Positions 49,846 through 61,965 of a stretch of DNA of 64,000 nucleotides are shown here, piece by piece; position 1 is the stretch's first letter; each line of letters opens with the position of its first letter. The stretch is from Lepisosteus oculatus (taxonomy: Eukaryota; Chordata; Actinopteri; Semionotiformes; Lepisosteidae). The DNA lies in the NCBI RefSeq assembly GCF_040954835.1, contig NC_090697.1, forward strand, positions 37,260,788-37,324,787, in the 5' to 3' direction. The position numbers and the translations under genes were made by a program. Below the pieces are notes generated by a model. The model saw only the letters and a list, made by a program, of their open reading frames with translations. It did no database searches and was not told the origin of the DNA.

Positions 49846-50787
49846 AATTAGAAATTATTCTAATCTACTGTGTTGTGATTGTCTTAACTCGTTATGATCC
49901 TTGAAAGGAAGTAATGGAACAACTTCAGAATTTTACTTGATTTATTTTCGGAAGTCAAATAGCTTTTACAGTCTATAAGGATGATGATTACTATGATGAA
50001 AAATCAAATGATGAAAAAGAGTGATTACAATTGATAGTATACTGTATGTATCATATGCAGTATTGTGTGCTCCATATATTCTAAGTTTAATACAATGTAG
50101 AATGTTTGCTGAATTAAAAAATGGCATTAGAATGGATGTTATGATAAATACAGTTGATAATAGAGAAAGGAATATAGCTAATCTTTCAGGATCCAGCTAT
50201 TATTACATCAACAAGGAAATGTCTTCCAGTTTGATAGATGTCTACAAAACTCTTGGTCTTTGTTCCGTACCTGCTGATAAACTTCACTGTCAAGAGTTTT
50301 TCTATGAGTTATCTATTTACAAGCTCAGCTATGCAGTACATGCTTATGCGGGTTGCTAATAGGTGTTTTAGTTACATTTGACTCATTTGACTTACATTTT
50401 GAGACCTTATTTTTCTGTCTGAATGCTCTTTTTTGGTGTATAGTACTATACTTCTTCCACTAATGTCATATTTGACAGCATCAATCTCTTTAGGCATTTT
50501 CAAAAATTCCATTTACATCACCATTACCTGCTAAAAAACTGTTTTCTATATCTTGCTCCTAGTATTTACAATATTTGTAGGTAGATTTTCATAATTTCCT
50601 TACTCTTTGCTGTGTTCCTTATCCACTCCCCTTCTATACAAGTGGAAATGTTTTTGGTTTTCTCTATAGAACTTTTCCCTAACCCGACTGGTTCCAATGT
50701 CATATTTATACAAGATATTCAGCTCCTGTACTGAAATATTACCAAGTAATTTCCAACATTTCTTTTGGTTTGTATTTTTTATGTTTT
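49846..50787. other. Intergenic, one orphan open frame
   Basis: A 112-codon frame at 50021-50359 has no recognised homology and lies in AT-rich DNA. I regard it as chance. Nothing else is recognised. Confidence 0.45.
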
Positions 50788-51065
50788 GGGTGGCACGGTG
50801 ATGCAGTGGTTAGCATTGCTATCTCAGTTCCTGGGGTATCTTTGTGGAGTTTGTGCGGATTTCCTTTGGGTGCTATGGTTTCGTCCCACATTCCAAAGAC
50901 AGTAAGTTAATTGGCTTCTGGGAAAATTGGACCTGGTGTGAGATTGTGTCTCTGTGTGTGCCCTGCAACGGACTAGTGTTCCACCCTGCATTGGGCATAT
51001 CAAGATATCGTCGCTGTGGAGCCAGAGCCTGTTCTGGATAAAGTCGTTAGAAGATGGATGGGTGG
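50788..51065 (+). repeat. Dispersed tRNA-headed-type repeat copy, plus strand
   Basis: Starts GGGTGGCACGGTGATGCAGTG, where TGATGCAGTGGTTAGCA resembles a polymerase III A box. It continues with GTGGAGTTTGTGCGGATTTC, GGTTTCGTCCCACATTCC, GTTAATTGGCTTCTGGG and ends near AAGATGGATGG. This is the best-preserved head of the family in the window. Confidence 0.75.
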
Positions 51066-51089
51066 AGGTATGGCATAGATTTGAATCCT

Positions 51090-51350
51090 TGTCTTGTCAC
51101 GGGACAAATAAGATCATGATTCCCTAAACAGGACTGCACAATTGGACACTGAGGGTAGGGTGGGATTAATTGGGTTTCTCTGCTTGCAATGACACATCAA
51201 CCCCTGAGTCATTCCAGTATGTACTGTACTTAACCTCTGGTTTGGGGCTGTGCTGATGTATAAAAGACGAGTACCTCAAAAGTGGGTGTGTCAGAGAAGT
51301 CTGCCTACACTGGCAAGACTTATAGCAGTGAGCTGAGACATACCTGTACA
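51090..51350 (+). promoter_or_regulatory. TATA-containing segment, possible LTR-type remnant
   Basis: TGCTGATGTATAAAAGACGAG near 51251-51271 holds a consensus TATAAAAG (51259-51266) in a locally less AT-rich block directly after the dispersed repeat. No gene follows. A leftover LTR or other mobile-element promoter is one reading; chance is another. Confidence 0.25.
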
Positions 51351-52674
51351 AATTATTGGCTATTTTAAATTATGCGTGAAAAACAAAAAATAATTGGTGA
51401 TTCTTTATTTTTTAAAAACGTAGAGTGAACCACAAAATTATTTTGTCTCAATAGAATAAGAACACAAGGTTACAATTTGAAACTTAAATATATGCAGATG
51501 CATATCTGTATCTTGTCTTCTGTTCTTATACAGTACTGTATGTTAATTCAGGCACCACACATTGTGCGACCATGCGCGATCTTCCAAAGCACTCCTATTC
51601 GTTTAAGTCTTCTTTTTTATCCTTTTCTTATTTGTTATTGATACCAACTGACCCAAATAAGGATCTTAAGACCATTCTTCAATGCCAATTCCTCTACTTT
51701 ATAAGGGAAGACTTATTTTATAAGCATTAGTTACTGTCAGTGTTCTGTAGGTTCATTTTCTGACCTCTTTCCTAACTTTATTGGCCTTGCAAGCGTTCTG
51801 CTTCCAGGTTTGATGCAAATATATTTTTCATCAGAGACGTTTTGTTGGCTTTGCTGGGTTTATTTATCTAATCTTTTTATTAGTCTTTTTCTCCTTGCTC
51901 TGTCTTGAAACCTTCTGGCACTAAGGAGGATTGGAGGTATTGTATCCCACCATGTTGATTTGGGTTTTCAGCTCTCATGTAGCCCTATTACAGATGTTGT
52001 CATTTATGAAAGAGGCTGATTAGGTGTTTATCTGTCTTATCAGTTCTTTGCATTGTTTTTCACCCAAGGAAGAAAGAAAAACATATTAAGGCTTGAAATG
52101 ACAAGAAGAGTCAGAAAATAAATTAATGTGAGTACATTAAATAGTGAGTGAGACTATTATCAAAGTCAGGATGCTAAAACTGAAATAGCTTGGATAAATA
52201 GTAAGGAGAACAGATTGTTTCTGCAACAGATCTCAAGAGTACCACACTAATCTCCAGTAAAATGGCATAATGCAGTCATCAGTTTTGCAGGAGTGAGATG
52301 ATTGAGAATAGCCAAAGGTAGACATTAGTGGAGTAATCCCAAGGTGATAGTAGAACGGTTACGGCTAACAAACGATGCACATATGTACAGTATGTGTTTT
52401 CATATTGTTAAATGCAGTTTGAAATTGATGTCTTTGTTAGAAAAATATATAGTGAGTTGTTATGGTTAACAGTGATGATGGATTCCACAATCACAGGTTC
52501 ACCAAATTAGAGATAATGACCACGTGTCTCATTTTGTACAAGTAATCCCATGGCAGCACGCTCCTTGACTTCTTGTAATTACTATCGTAAATAATGTTTA
52601 TGTTTGGGGAAGCACTATGCTTGAAGAATAATGTTACGTCAAATTAGTAAACTGCATTTGGGTAGGTAACATTA
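51351..52674. other. Intergenic, nothing recognised
   Basis: AT-rich sequence without a recognisable gene or repeat. Confidence 0.5.
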
Positions 52675-52815
52675 GGGTGCTGCATGGAATAGAGGTTAGG
52701 GCTCTATACCAGAGGGTTGTGGGTGGAATGCTATAATACCCTTGAGAAACGTACTTCATTCACATGTCTTTGGTAAATGCCGTGCAGTATAAATGGATCT
52801 CCAGGTCATCATGGA
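52675..52815 (+). mobile_element. tRNA-derived SINE fragment
   Basis: AGAGGTTAGGGCTCTATACCAGAGGGTTGTGGGTGG followed by ATACCCTTGAGAAACGTACTTCA and GTAAATGCCGTGCAGTATAAATGG. This is the layout of a common fish SINE: a tRNA-like head with a decayed B box (GGTTGTGGGTGGAAT), then the ACCCTTGAGCAAGGTACTT-type body. The copy is diverged. Confidence 0.6.
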
Positions 52816-55800
52816 AAATGTGAATGTGTTCTCAAATTGACTTTCCTGCTAAAATAAAGGCATAATAAAAAAACAAAACAAAGATAAGACGGCACTCTTG
52901 TTTTGAGGAATCAGTATTATAATTAGTGGATTGATTACCTTGTTAATATTATTGTCTTGTTGGATATTTTAGATAAATCTGGCACTGTGCTTAAGAATAT
53001 ATTCTTTTATACAGTTTTATATAGTCCGTCTAGTGCATACATACTCCTTTAGAATTTTTATTCTTGCATTTGTAGTATATTGGTTGGATTGACTGATTGA
53101 AATTGTGTTAAAATATATTAAAACACTCACTAGCTAATTGTGACTGAACATTTATCAGTCATTGTAAATATCTGAAACTGGTGACTGAAACTTGTCTTGT
53201 TTGACTGTTTTTTGGCACCTTATCCTGTTCTATTAACATGTGAATTTTAGATATTGTAGTATATTGTGTGGGAATTTTTACTTTTTTAGTTGAGAATGTA
53301 AAAAAATATCAAGAATGTTTTAGAAGAAATGACCACAAGGGAGAATTTATTCAAGTCATTGATTTCCTAGGTGGCAAAGAAAACAAGTCGCAGTAAAATT
53401 AGAGCCTGCAACTTACCATGTGCTTCTATATAAACTACTCAAGATGTACTTTCATGAGCTCTTTGGTGAGTAGCTTATGTTCATTTAGAAGTGGATTTCA
53501 AATGTATTTTATAGTCATAACTGTAAATGAGAATATTTCAGATGCTACATCAGTTTAACACTGTTTAGTTGTTAGATTAAGCTGTTAGTTATATTCTACA
53601 TATTTTATAGAAGTTAGCTTTTTTCTTTGTTTATAGTTGGCTTTCTGTCTGGTCACTTTTTAAACTTAGTTAACGTGTAAAAATCTGTTCATGTGACAAG
53701 CAAAGCAAAAAGAAAACAAATTGTTAAATGCATCAAATGCATAAGACCATAGCTTCCTTTTAAACATTAGTGGAATTTGACGATTTTTAAGGAAACTGTC
53801 AATTATATGGGGGAAACTACATAGAACACAGATATCTTCGCTAAATGGTACTTTAAGATTCCAGTCAGCTCTAATTGCCTGCATTTAATATAATTGCTCT
53901 TTTAATTAAATTTTTAGTTGCCTCTTCTGCTGAGTGATGAGCTGCATGAGAGCAGCTCTTGCAATTATCGTAGTCTTGAAATTATCGGCCTTGGTATTCA
54001 TGTCCACTTCAGAGGAAATTCCTGCCAGTGATTGTCAAAGTGGAGCTGCAGATTTGCCAATGGAATGGTGGGCTTTCTGCTGACATTTTTCAATAGTGAA
54101 GACAGACTTATTTGCATTCTCATGTACTTCACAGCATTTTTTAAAAAAAAAGTACAGGATATTATAAAATATATGTAAAATGTTGTGGAAATACCGATAT
54201 TTAAATTGCTTCCAGTTGGGAAAACATTTGACTTGTGATATAATAATGTCATCTTTAAGCATAAAGCTTGGTAGCTTGTTATTTTAGGAATCAACTGTAA
54301 GACATGTATCCGTATCTTATTAATTAAATACTGCTTGTTTAGTGCTAATAAATGTATTTTAAATAAGGCATGTATTACACCTGAATGAATCATGAATTAG
54401 TCTTTATTAGTGACAGAAGGTAATAAGTGTCAATCTAGGTCCATACAAGGATTGTCAATCATCAAGAGCTAGTATGCCATTAATTAAAAACTAACACATA
54501 AAAGTTTTATCTAATTTAACTTTAATCACCTTGACTGGGTAGGAATAAGTAATATTAAAGTAATAAATAATAAATAGTAATGATTATAAACAAAGCAAAT
54601 AATTAACAAATGTTGATAAAAATTGTAAAAGATAAAGGAGTTAAGACATTCAACCTTTGATATTCTTTTTCTTTATCCTGCAAAGAGTTTTATAAGTGAA
54701 GTCTGAAAAGATAAAGGCAATTGTACAACAGAAAAAGTAAACTTCAAAACTCTGGCTCTGAATCCTAGAAATAAAAATCTGTATGAATGGCTAATGTCAG
54801 CCAAGCTTTGAGTTTAGTCTCAATTTTAGTATTTTCACAGTGGTTATAGTAGTTTTATGAAGCATCAGTTTGAAACTTCAGTATGGCGTGTAGTTTTTGC
54901 CTTTGAAAAGAATGCTCTTCCCCATCAAGTTAGAAAGGTCATGATTGTTCAGAAATAGCCTGCAGAGGCTTCTCAGCTTGTGTCAACAATCGCTAAAACA
55001 TCTTGAATCCCTTCCATAAAATGGTTCTTGTGTGTCCAGTTTATTTTTCACTTGTGCTCCATTACCAACCACCCAAAGTTTGGTGAAATATCTGAAGAGT
55101 GATGAATAGGGAAGCATCCTAGGTTGCATGCTGAGAGATTGTATTCAGTAGTTAATGTGTTTATGTGTGTTAAAAGTGCCTGTTTATATTATTCCCAGAG
55201 AGAGGAAACAGTTTAAAAGTACAAGTTTGAGCAAGTTTAGTTCATGTGACAAGTCATGTTGTGAGACTGCATTAAATAAACAGTATTCACAGCCACAATG
55301 TATAAAAATTATGTGATTCAGTTTAAATATTTGATATGTGAGTATTAGGTGATTCATCTATTGATTAATCTGTATATTTGATGCATTCAGCACAGATAAC
55401 ACTTTCAATTCAATTTGTTTTTGCTTATGTCAAAACTATTTTTTTCATTCTTTGTGTATATTCAATACTATCTACAAGATTCCATTCTGACATGACATTC
55501 TGCAATTTAAATCTAAAGCTGTTGATGAGATTTCCATTTCTCAACAAAATCTTAAAACATACATAATAATAAATAATGGGCTTCATGAAAAAAGATTTGA
55601 TTTAGTCTTGATAAAAATATAAAATTATGTAAAAACTATTACATTTTTTTAAAAAAAGCTCTGATTAATGTCTTAGTTGATTAATTGGCCTGATTAATCT
55701 CTTAATTGGAACAGGGCTGTGCTTAATTTATGGTGGAGGACTATGTCTGTCAATCTAGAGATATGAAATAAATTTAACCCTCATATTATAAATTATAAGA

Positions 55801-58800
55801 TAAAAGTTGGTATTTTTTAACTTCTTGACTCCTCATTTATATTTACACCCCAAAAATCCCTATTTGTGCACCATCTTAAAATAAATGTGGAGCCTGCGCT
55901 GCTGACGTGCTGTTCATACTGCTTATGTAGATTGCCAGGACTTAAATGAGATTGATATGGGATGGATTTTGCATTTCTTTTTGCATATATTGACCAGTGT
56001 TTTGGTCAGGTATGTTGTTTTTTTATTGTACCCCCCCCCCCTTTCTTTTGGGGTATTTTCTTCCCTGTACAGTATGATAGGCAACAATCATCAAAGATCC
56101 AATGACTCATTGTTTGACAACACACCCATCCATTACCACGCAGGTGACACATTAGATTGTGTGGGGGGTTTTTCGGTGTTAAGCAAGCTGGAACTAGACC
56201 TGGAACAGAGGAGGAAGAGAAAGGACAAAAGAAGGTGGGACAGTGCACTGTGACAGCTGGTTGTGTGCATACAGTTGGTTCCTCAAGTAGTCCCCTACTT
56301 GTTTATGTGTATTTTTCTGCCATGATCACATTCCTGCCTCTCACTCAAGTCCTGAAATTCTGACCAGAAAGAGAATACAGGCATAGAAGCTTCAGCGAGA
56401 GGGCTCCCACGCCCTTTCCCTTCACTTGACCTTGCTAGTATAGTATGTTGTGGACAGTAGTGGCTTGAATATGCGATTGAAATGACTTACATTGATGATA
56501 AGAGTTATGCACATGTCACAGTTAAGCACTCTGGTACCTCTACTGCTCCTCGTACATCCACTCTCTCCCATTCACATTAAGTTCCGGCACCTTGTGAAAT
56601 ACAAATTAAGCCCAAATAAAAATGCCTAAACCTTAGAAATTGAGGCCATTTTTCCTACTTTATAGATTTTTTTTCTGTCATTATTTTCATAAGTGATACC
56701 TAAAGAGTAAATCAATTGTTGTTGTTTTTTAAGATACACTTAAGAGTTTTTAAGATACAGATTTTAACTGCAGGATTTGAAACCACAATGATGGCATTAA
56801 CCATTGTGTATCATGTGTAATGAGTCATTTGGTTTGTAATGAATTTGCATAATACATGAACATTTTAAAAAGATAATGTCTATCGGTTTCATATGTGTTT
56901 TGTTGAGTGCTTGCATTATTCTTAATATTTTGCAATGTAATATTTTTGCAGTTAAACAGGATTTATGATTTGATATTCAGGCTTTGCTTGTCCGTGAATT
57001 ATAATACAGTGCTAATGCTTTTAGTAAGAAACATACTGTATATGAGGTGAGAAACCACAGACTCTTTTTGGTCCAAAGCTAAATTGCAGGTCTGAAAAGC
57101 CAGGCCTTCAAACTGACTTGCCTGTAGGAGATCAAAAAGCTCCAGTCACTATGAAAAAATGCTTTTTCATAGGTACAATTCTTGACCTGAGGTCAGTAAT
57201 TTTCTACAATAATTCTAGTACAAGCAGACACTGAGGGCTGTAATCCTCTGGGGAAATGACTAGGAACAGAATACTCAAAGGAAGCAGGTCCACCTACATT
57301 TCATCCAAAGATTTTACATGATGTTGAGAGCTTATTTATATGGACTCTGTGGATCTGCAGTACATCTTTTATAAATCCCCTGTTTAATGCACAGTCATTT
57401 GACATAAACATGCTGTTGCAAAAGGTTTGTCACTATAGGAATGTGTATTATTTTTCTCCAAATATTGGACTTATTTTAATACAGTAGTTTCTATTGTAAA
57501 CAATATGTTAAGGGAAAAGAAAAATCTGAGTTATTATTTTACATATTCATATTTCGTGTATGATAGGAAAATCAGTTTTGGTTTGAAGATTTTACATTAA
57601 AAGTTAAGAGTACATGGTGGTTTTAAAAATGTTAACTTTATGATTTCACTTTTCAACAACTTTTTTTCTCTAATTACTAGTATAAATAGTGTAGTTGAAA
57701 ATCAAAAAGTACATTATTTGATCTAATTATAATCCCTTACAAAAATGTATAACCTTTTGTATGTGGACCTTTACTTTGTAAATATTTATACAGCTACAGT
57801 TTTAGTATACTTATCACCTCTTTACTATCTGAGCTTCTATGTAGACTCTGACTTATTGTGGTTAGTGTGATCTGGGTACTATCAGAATCTTGGATTATGT
57901 TTAGAAACTTTGCAGTTTAGAGTCCAATTTCATGACAACCTGCTAATCTGTCCTATCTTCATATATCCTTGTAATAATTTCCTGTTACTGAAATTAAGAA
58001 AAATAAGAGACTTACATTTTGTTGTTAAACAAATATGACGTAGATTTTGTCTTTGCTCTTAACAAAATGTTTGAAGTAAATAATCAAAAGCTTTAAAGAT
58101 GGTATGATAACTAGACAAAAATGAGCCCACAATGCTAACTGCTGCATGGTACTGTATGCTGTGAAGCAGCCATATAAATGAAATGCTAAAACCTCAGTAT
58201 AAACTAGTCTCAGGGTGACCTCCATTTGTGCAGGTTTAATGCTATCCTGTTAATGTTATATACGACTATAATAACATCGTATTGATGCTGTGGGAGTACT
58301 GGTAAAAAGTCAGCTCTGTGAAAGAGTGATTCATTTTTGTTTTCTTTTAAGCAATAATACATCCCTGCCATTAGGGCGTGCTGTAAATCAGGGAGTGACA
58401 GGAAAGTACAACCGTTTGTTTTTCAGGACAGCAGGAGATTGAATAATAGCAAATAATAACATCTACTGATGTGTCAGGAAGACAATCCAACGACGTGTCA
58501 AGGAAGCAAGCTGTCCATCTGATTAAGAGGAGATAATATCATAAATAATATTCATTGTGCATGGAACGTTCTTAAGCTAGATAGTTGCTTTAACATTATT
58601 TTAACTTTGTCATTACGAGACAATTTTCAGATTACTCTATTGAACATTAATCTTTAACATTTAACATAAAACATTGCAATTTAGGTTTGGTAAGTCAGTC
58701 ATTCTAGTTTGAAAAAGGAAGACATACAGTATGTCCTGAAGACTATCAAAACCACTTGTGACCCTCATAAAACTGTGTTCCCAGTGATATGGGATAAGCT

Positions 58801-61727
58801 TATTGCATAGAGTAGAATATACTATATATAGTATGTATGATATACAGGTGACCTACAATACATATACAAAAATAAAATGAATTGAGTTTGAGATGGGCCC
58901 ACATTTTGTGTGCAACCTAGAGCTCACTTCATTTATATTTTTTACTGTTCGCTGGATGGCTGGAGTCTTTGGAGGCTTTGGGACTCCATGGAAAGGAAGG
59001 CAAAATAAGTTAGAATTCTTACCTACTGGAATAATTGTCTTCCAAAGGTGATCAGGTTAAGACACTTGCGTGAAAAGATCTGGTTAAATAGTAGTAACTA
59101 TTTTAGTAGTAACTTTTAATGTTTTCTTTCTCACATATGGGTTTTGCAATAGGGTGTAGTTTTAATTTAAATACATTGATGAATGGCTATGAAAATTAGG
59201 TAAAATTCACTTGTACACAGCTCATTTAAATCAAAACAAAAGTATACATGTTACCACTTGCTAATTAAATATCTCTTTCTTCCAGTCATGTTCAATTTTG
59301 AATCTGGAAAAATATTACCACAATGTAATAAACCCCAAAAATCCCAAGGGAAAACAAATGTGTTTAGGTGAACAAAAGATACAACCAGACAGAGACAAAT
59401 GCATCCTCCCACCTTTCCACCCAAATGTTTTCTGCTGTTGCACACAAACCACACTTTAAGTTCATTTTACTTATTTTTCAGTTTGATGTCAAGGTTTTGT
59501 GTGCTTGTGCTTAGTGAAAAACATTGCCTCATCCCTTGCTGCAAACACTCACTCACACAAAATACAAATAATATTTGTGTTTAGGCTCTTTTTTATGTCT
59601 GTGTGATTATGCATTTAGAGTGGAATTTATGGCACCAAGGTGCTTAGAGATCTTTCCTCACGTAAACAAACAAACAATTTCTTTGAAAACATTTGAAGTT
59701 ATCCGAGATATTTTTAAGGGTTTGCCACCACATTGTGATAGGTTTATTCACAGACTACCCAAAAGACTACAGTATTTAATTACAATGGGTTTTTGTTGGC
59801 ACTGCTGAAGGTAGCCTGCAGTTATGTACGGACACACAGAAATAGAGTTTTGAAAACATTAATCACCCTGTTTTTAACCTGAAATGTTGGTAAGAAATTA
59901 CTTTAAGTTGTCTCACTGTACTTGCTACTGTAAATAATTGAAATTTAGTAGTGCACAGCAATCACTTGTTTGTAACTGAAGGAAGAATAAAAAAAGAGAA
60001 GAACAGTGCACCACACTTCAGATGTTAAGGCAGCGTCCATGTATAAATTAGTATTAAATGTATTAATTAGAACTAGTGCAGGCTGGTATCCAAATCTGGT
60101 GCTCATAGTGAAAAAATACAAAGCATGAATTAAACTTACACACAAACTTCCTGCACAATATGTTAAAATATTTAAAACATAAAAGCCCTACTAAGAATAC
60201 TCTGTGTATTTTCATATTTGAACATTTTTTATAATATTATGATTACATAATATATTTTTTATGTTTCACTCACTGTTGTATTCATGAGCAAAGGGACCAT
60301 TGGGTTACTAATGCCTTGATTTACAACTTTTAAAGTTAATTAAAGGTAAAGTCAGTGTTGTGGATCACTAGATCTTGATTGCTTTGCCTCTGTGATATAG
60401 TGAATAAACTGCTGAATAGGTTACCAAACATTCCAGTTCACATACATAAAAAACATTTGGAAGGAAGCTCAGAAATAATGCTTCTTATATTATTTCTTGT
60501 CTTGTTTGTGGCAAAAATGTGTATACTATTATATACAGTACTTTTGAGACATTATTATTTCTGCAAGATTACTTGTATTTATACTGTAGATGAGGTAAAA
60601 TCTGTGTGATGAATTGTTGATAGTTTCATGTCTAAATCACCAGTTCATAAACCCACTCTCATTGTTTCTGTCTATCTTCTGTGGCCAGTTACAGTAGAGT
60701 AGCTGTTTTAGCTTTTAGCTTTTCATTAGTCTCCTGTCTCTCTCATGCTCATTCTTCTCCCTAGCTCCCTTGTAGTGGAACCACAATGCCCAAATGCATT
60801 AAGATTGCTGCATCTTTAAAAACCTTTAAAAGAGCTTCCAGCACCTATTCAGGCTACATCTTGTTCCATTTTGTCTATTGTATAACTTTTAAAATTTTTG
60901 CAACACCACTATATAACTATTTTTAAGTTAATAACAAAAAATATTTTACAATTAAACTTTCAGTATAGTTAAATTAGCTTAGCAGTGCTGATCCATCGAG
61001 CATGGGTAACACCCATCGGGAGAAAACCGATAGAGATGTTGTGAGGATATAATAAGGGATAGGTCTCGGTGTATAAATGTACTCACATGCATTTGTCTGT
61101 GTGTATTTAGCTTTAAAGCTGAGTCTTATGTAAATTGATCAGATGGAAGTAAAATGATTTTAAGCACACCCAGAACAGAACCTATCAGTGCTCCAGCTGC
61201 TGTCTGAACAAGGAGCTCCTCTGCTCTAGTGTTAAGTGACACAGACACATCACCACTGCAGGTGCAATACATATGCTGGAAGAAAGGAATCCACACCTGC
61301 AGAGATTCATCCAAAGGCTAGTACTACCCATAAATAACTGTTGTAAATCAACAGATGATGGTAAGATGAAACTGTTTGTTTCATGGTGCAGTAGCAGTCC
61401 AGTGTAAATATGAATTTCATGCTGTAAATCATATTGAAGCCCCATTAGATCAACCACTTCAACACAGAGAAACCTTAGACCCTTGAACATTCAGTTTAAA
61501 GGACAAAATGTGTGTTTTTTAGCTTGAACATGTAAAAATGAACATAAACAAAAATGTAATTACTGTATGTCAATAGAAAGTATAGCTGAGCTGAGGCTAG
61601 GTACTCATTCAAGGTAAGAATAAAAGCATACATACAAGTCCTGGAATAGTCTAAATGTTTGGAAAAACAAGATTATGTTAGCATAGTATTAATATACCTA
61701 TTAAACTGAATTCACATCATGTCACTT
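52816..61727. other. 8.9 kb gene-free interval
   Basis: AT-rich DNA with only short open frames. No exon of CENPW, the next gene in the human order, was found. Two stretches (about 53930-54090 and 58370-58560) are less AT-biased and might be conserved non-coding elements. A run of eleven C lies at 56031-56041. Confidence 0.5.
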
Positions 61728-61965
61728 TCAATGACCACTTATCCGTTTCAGGATCACATTGGCCCAGAGTCTATCTTTGGAAGCACTAGGTGCAAGGTGG
61801 CCAATTTTATGCCTAAGGCAATTAACCTACCTTTCGACTGTGAAAGAAAACCCACACAAACACTAGGAGAACATGCAAACTCCACACCGATAGCACCCCA
61901 GGAACTGAACTCAGTGCCCCAATACTGCAAGGCCGCAATGTTAACCATTGTGCTGCCCATTGAAA
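61728..61965 (-). repeat. Dispersed tRNA-headed-type repeat copy
   Basis: Reverse orientation: CCACTTATCCGTTTCAGGAT, CAATTAACCTACC, GGAGAACATGCAAACTCCAC, CCCCAGGAACTGAACTC, GCAATGTTAACCATTGTGC, TGCCC. Same family as 20455. Confidence 0.75.

Noticed and set aside
50021-50359. 112-codon open frame
   Set aside because: No recognisable homology and no supporting context.
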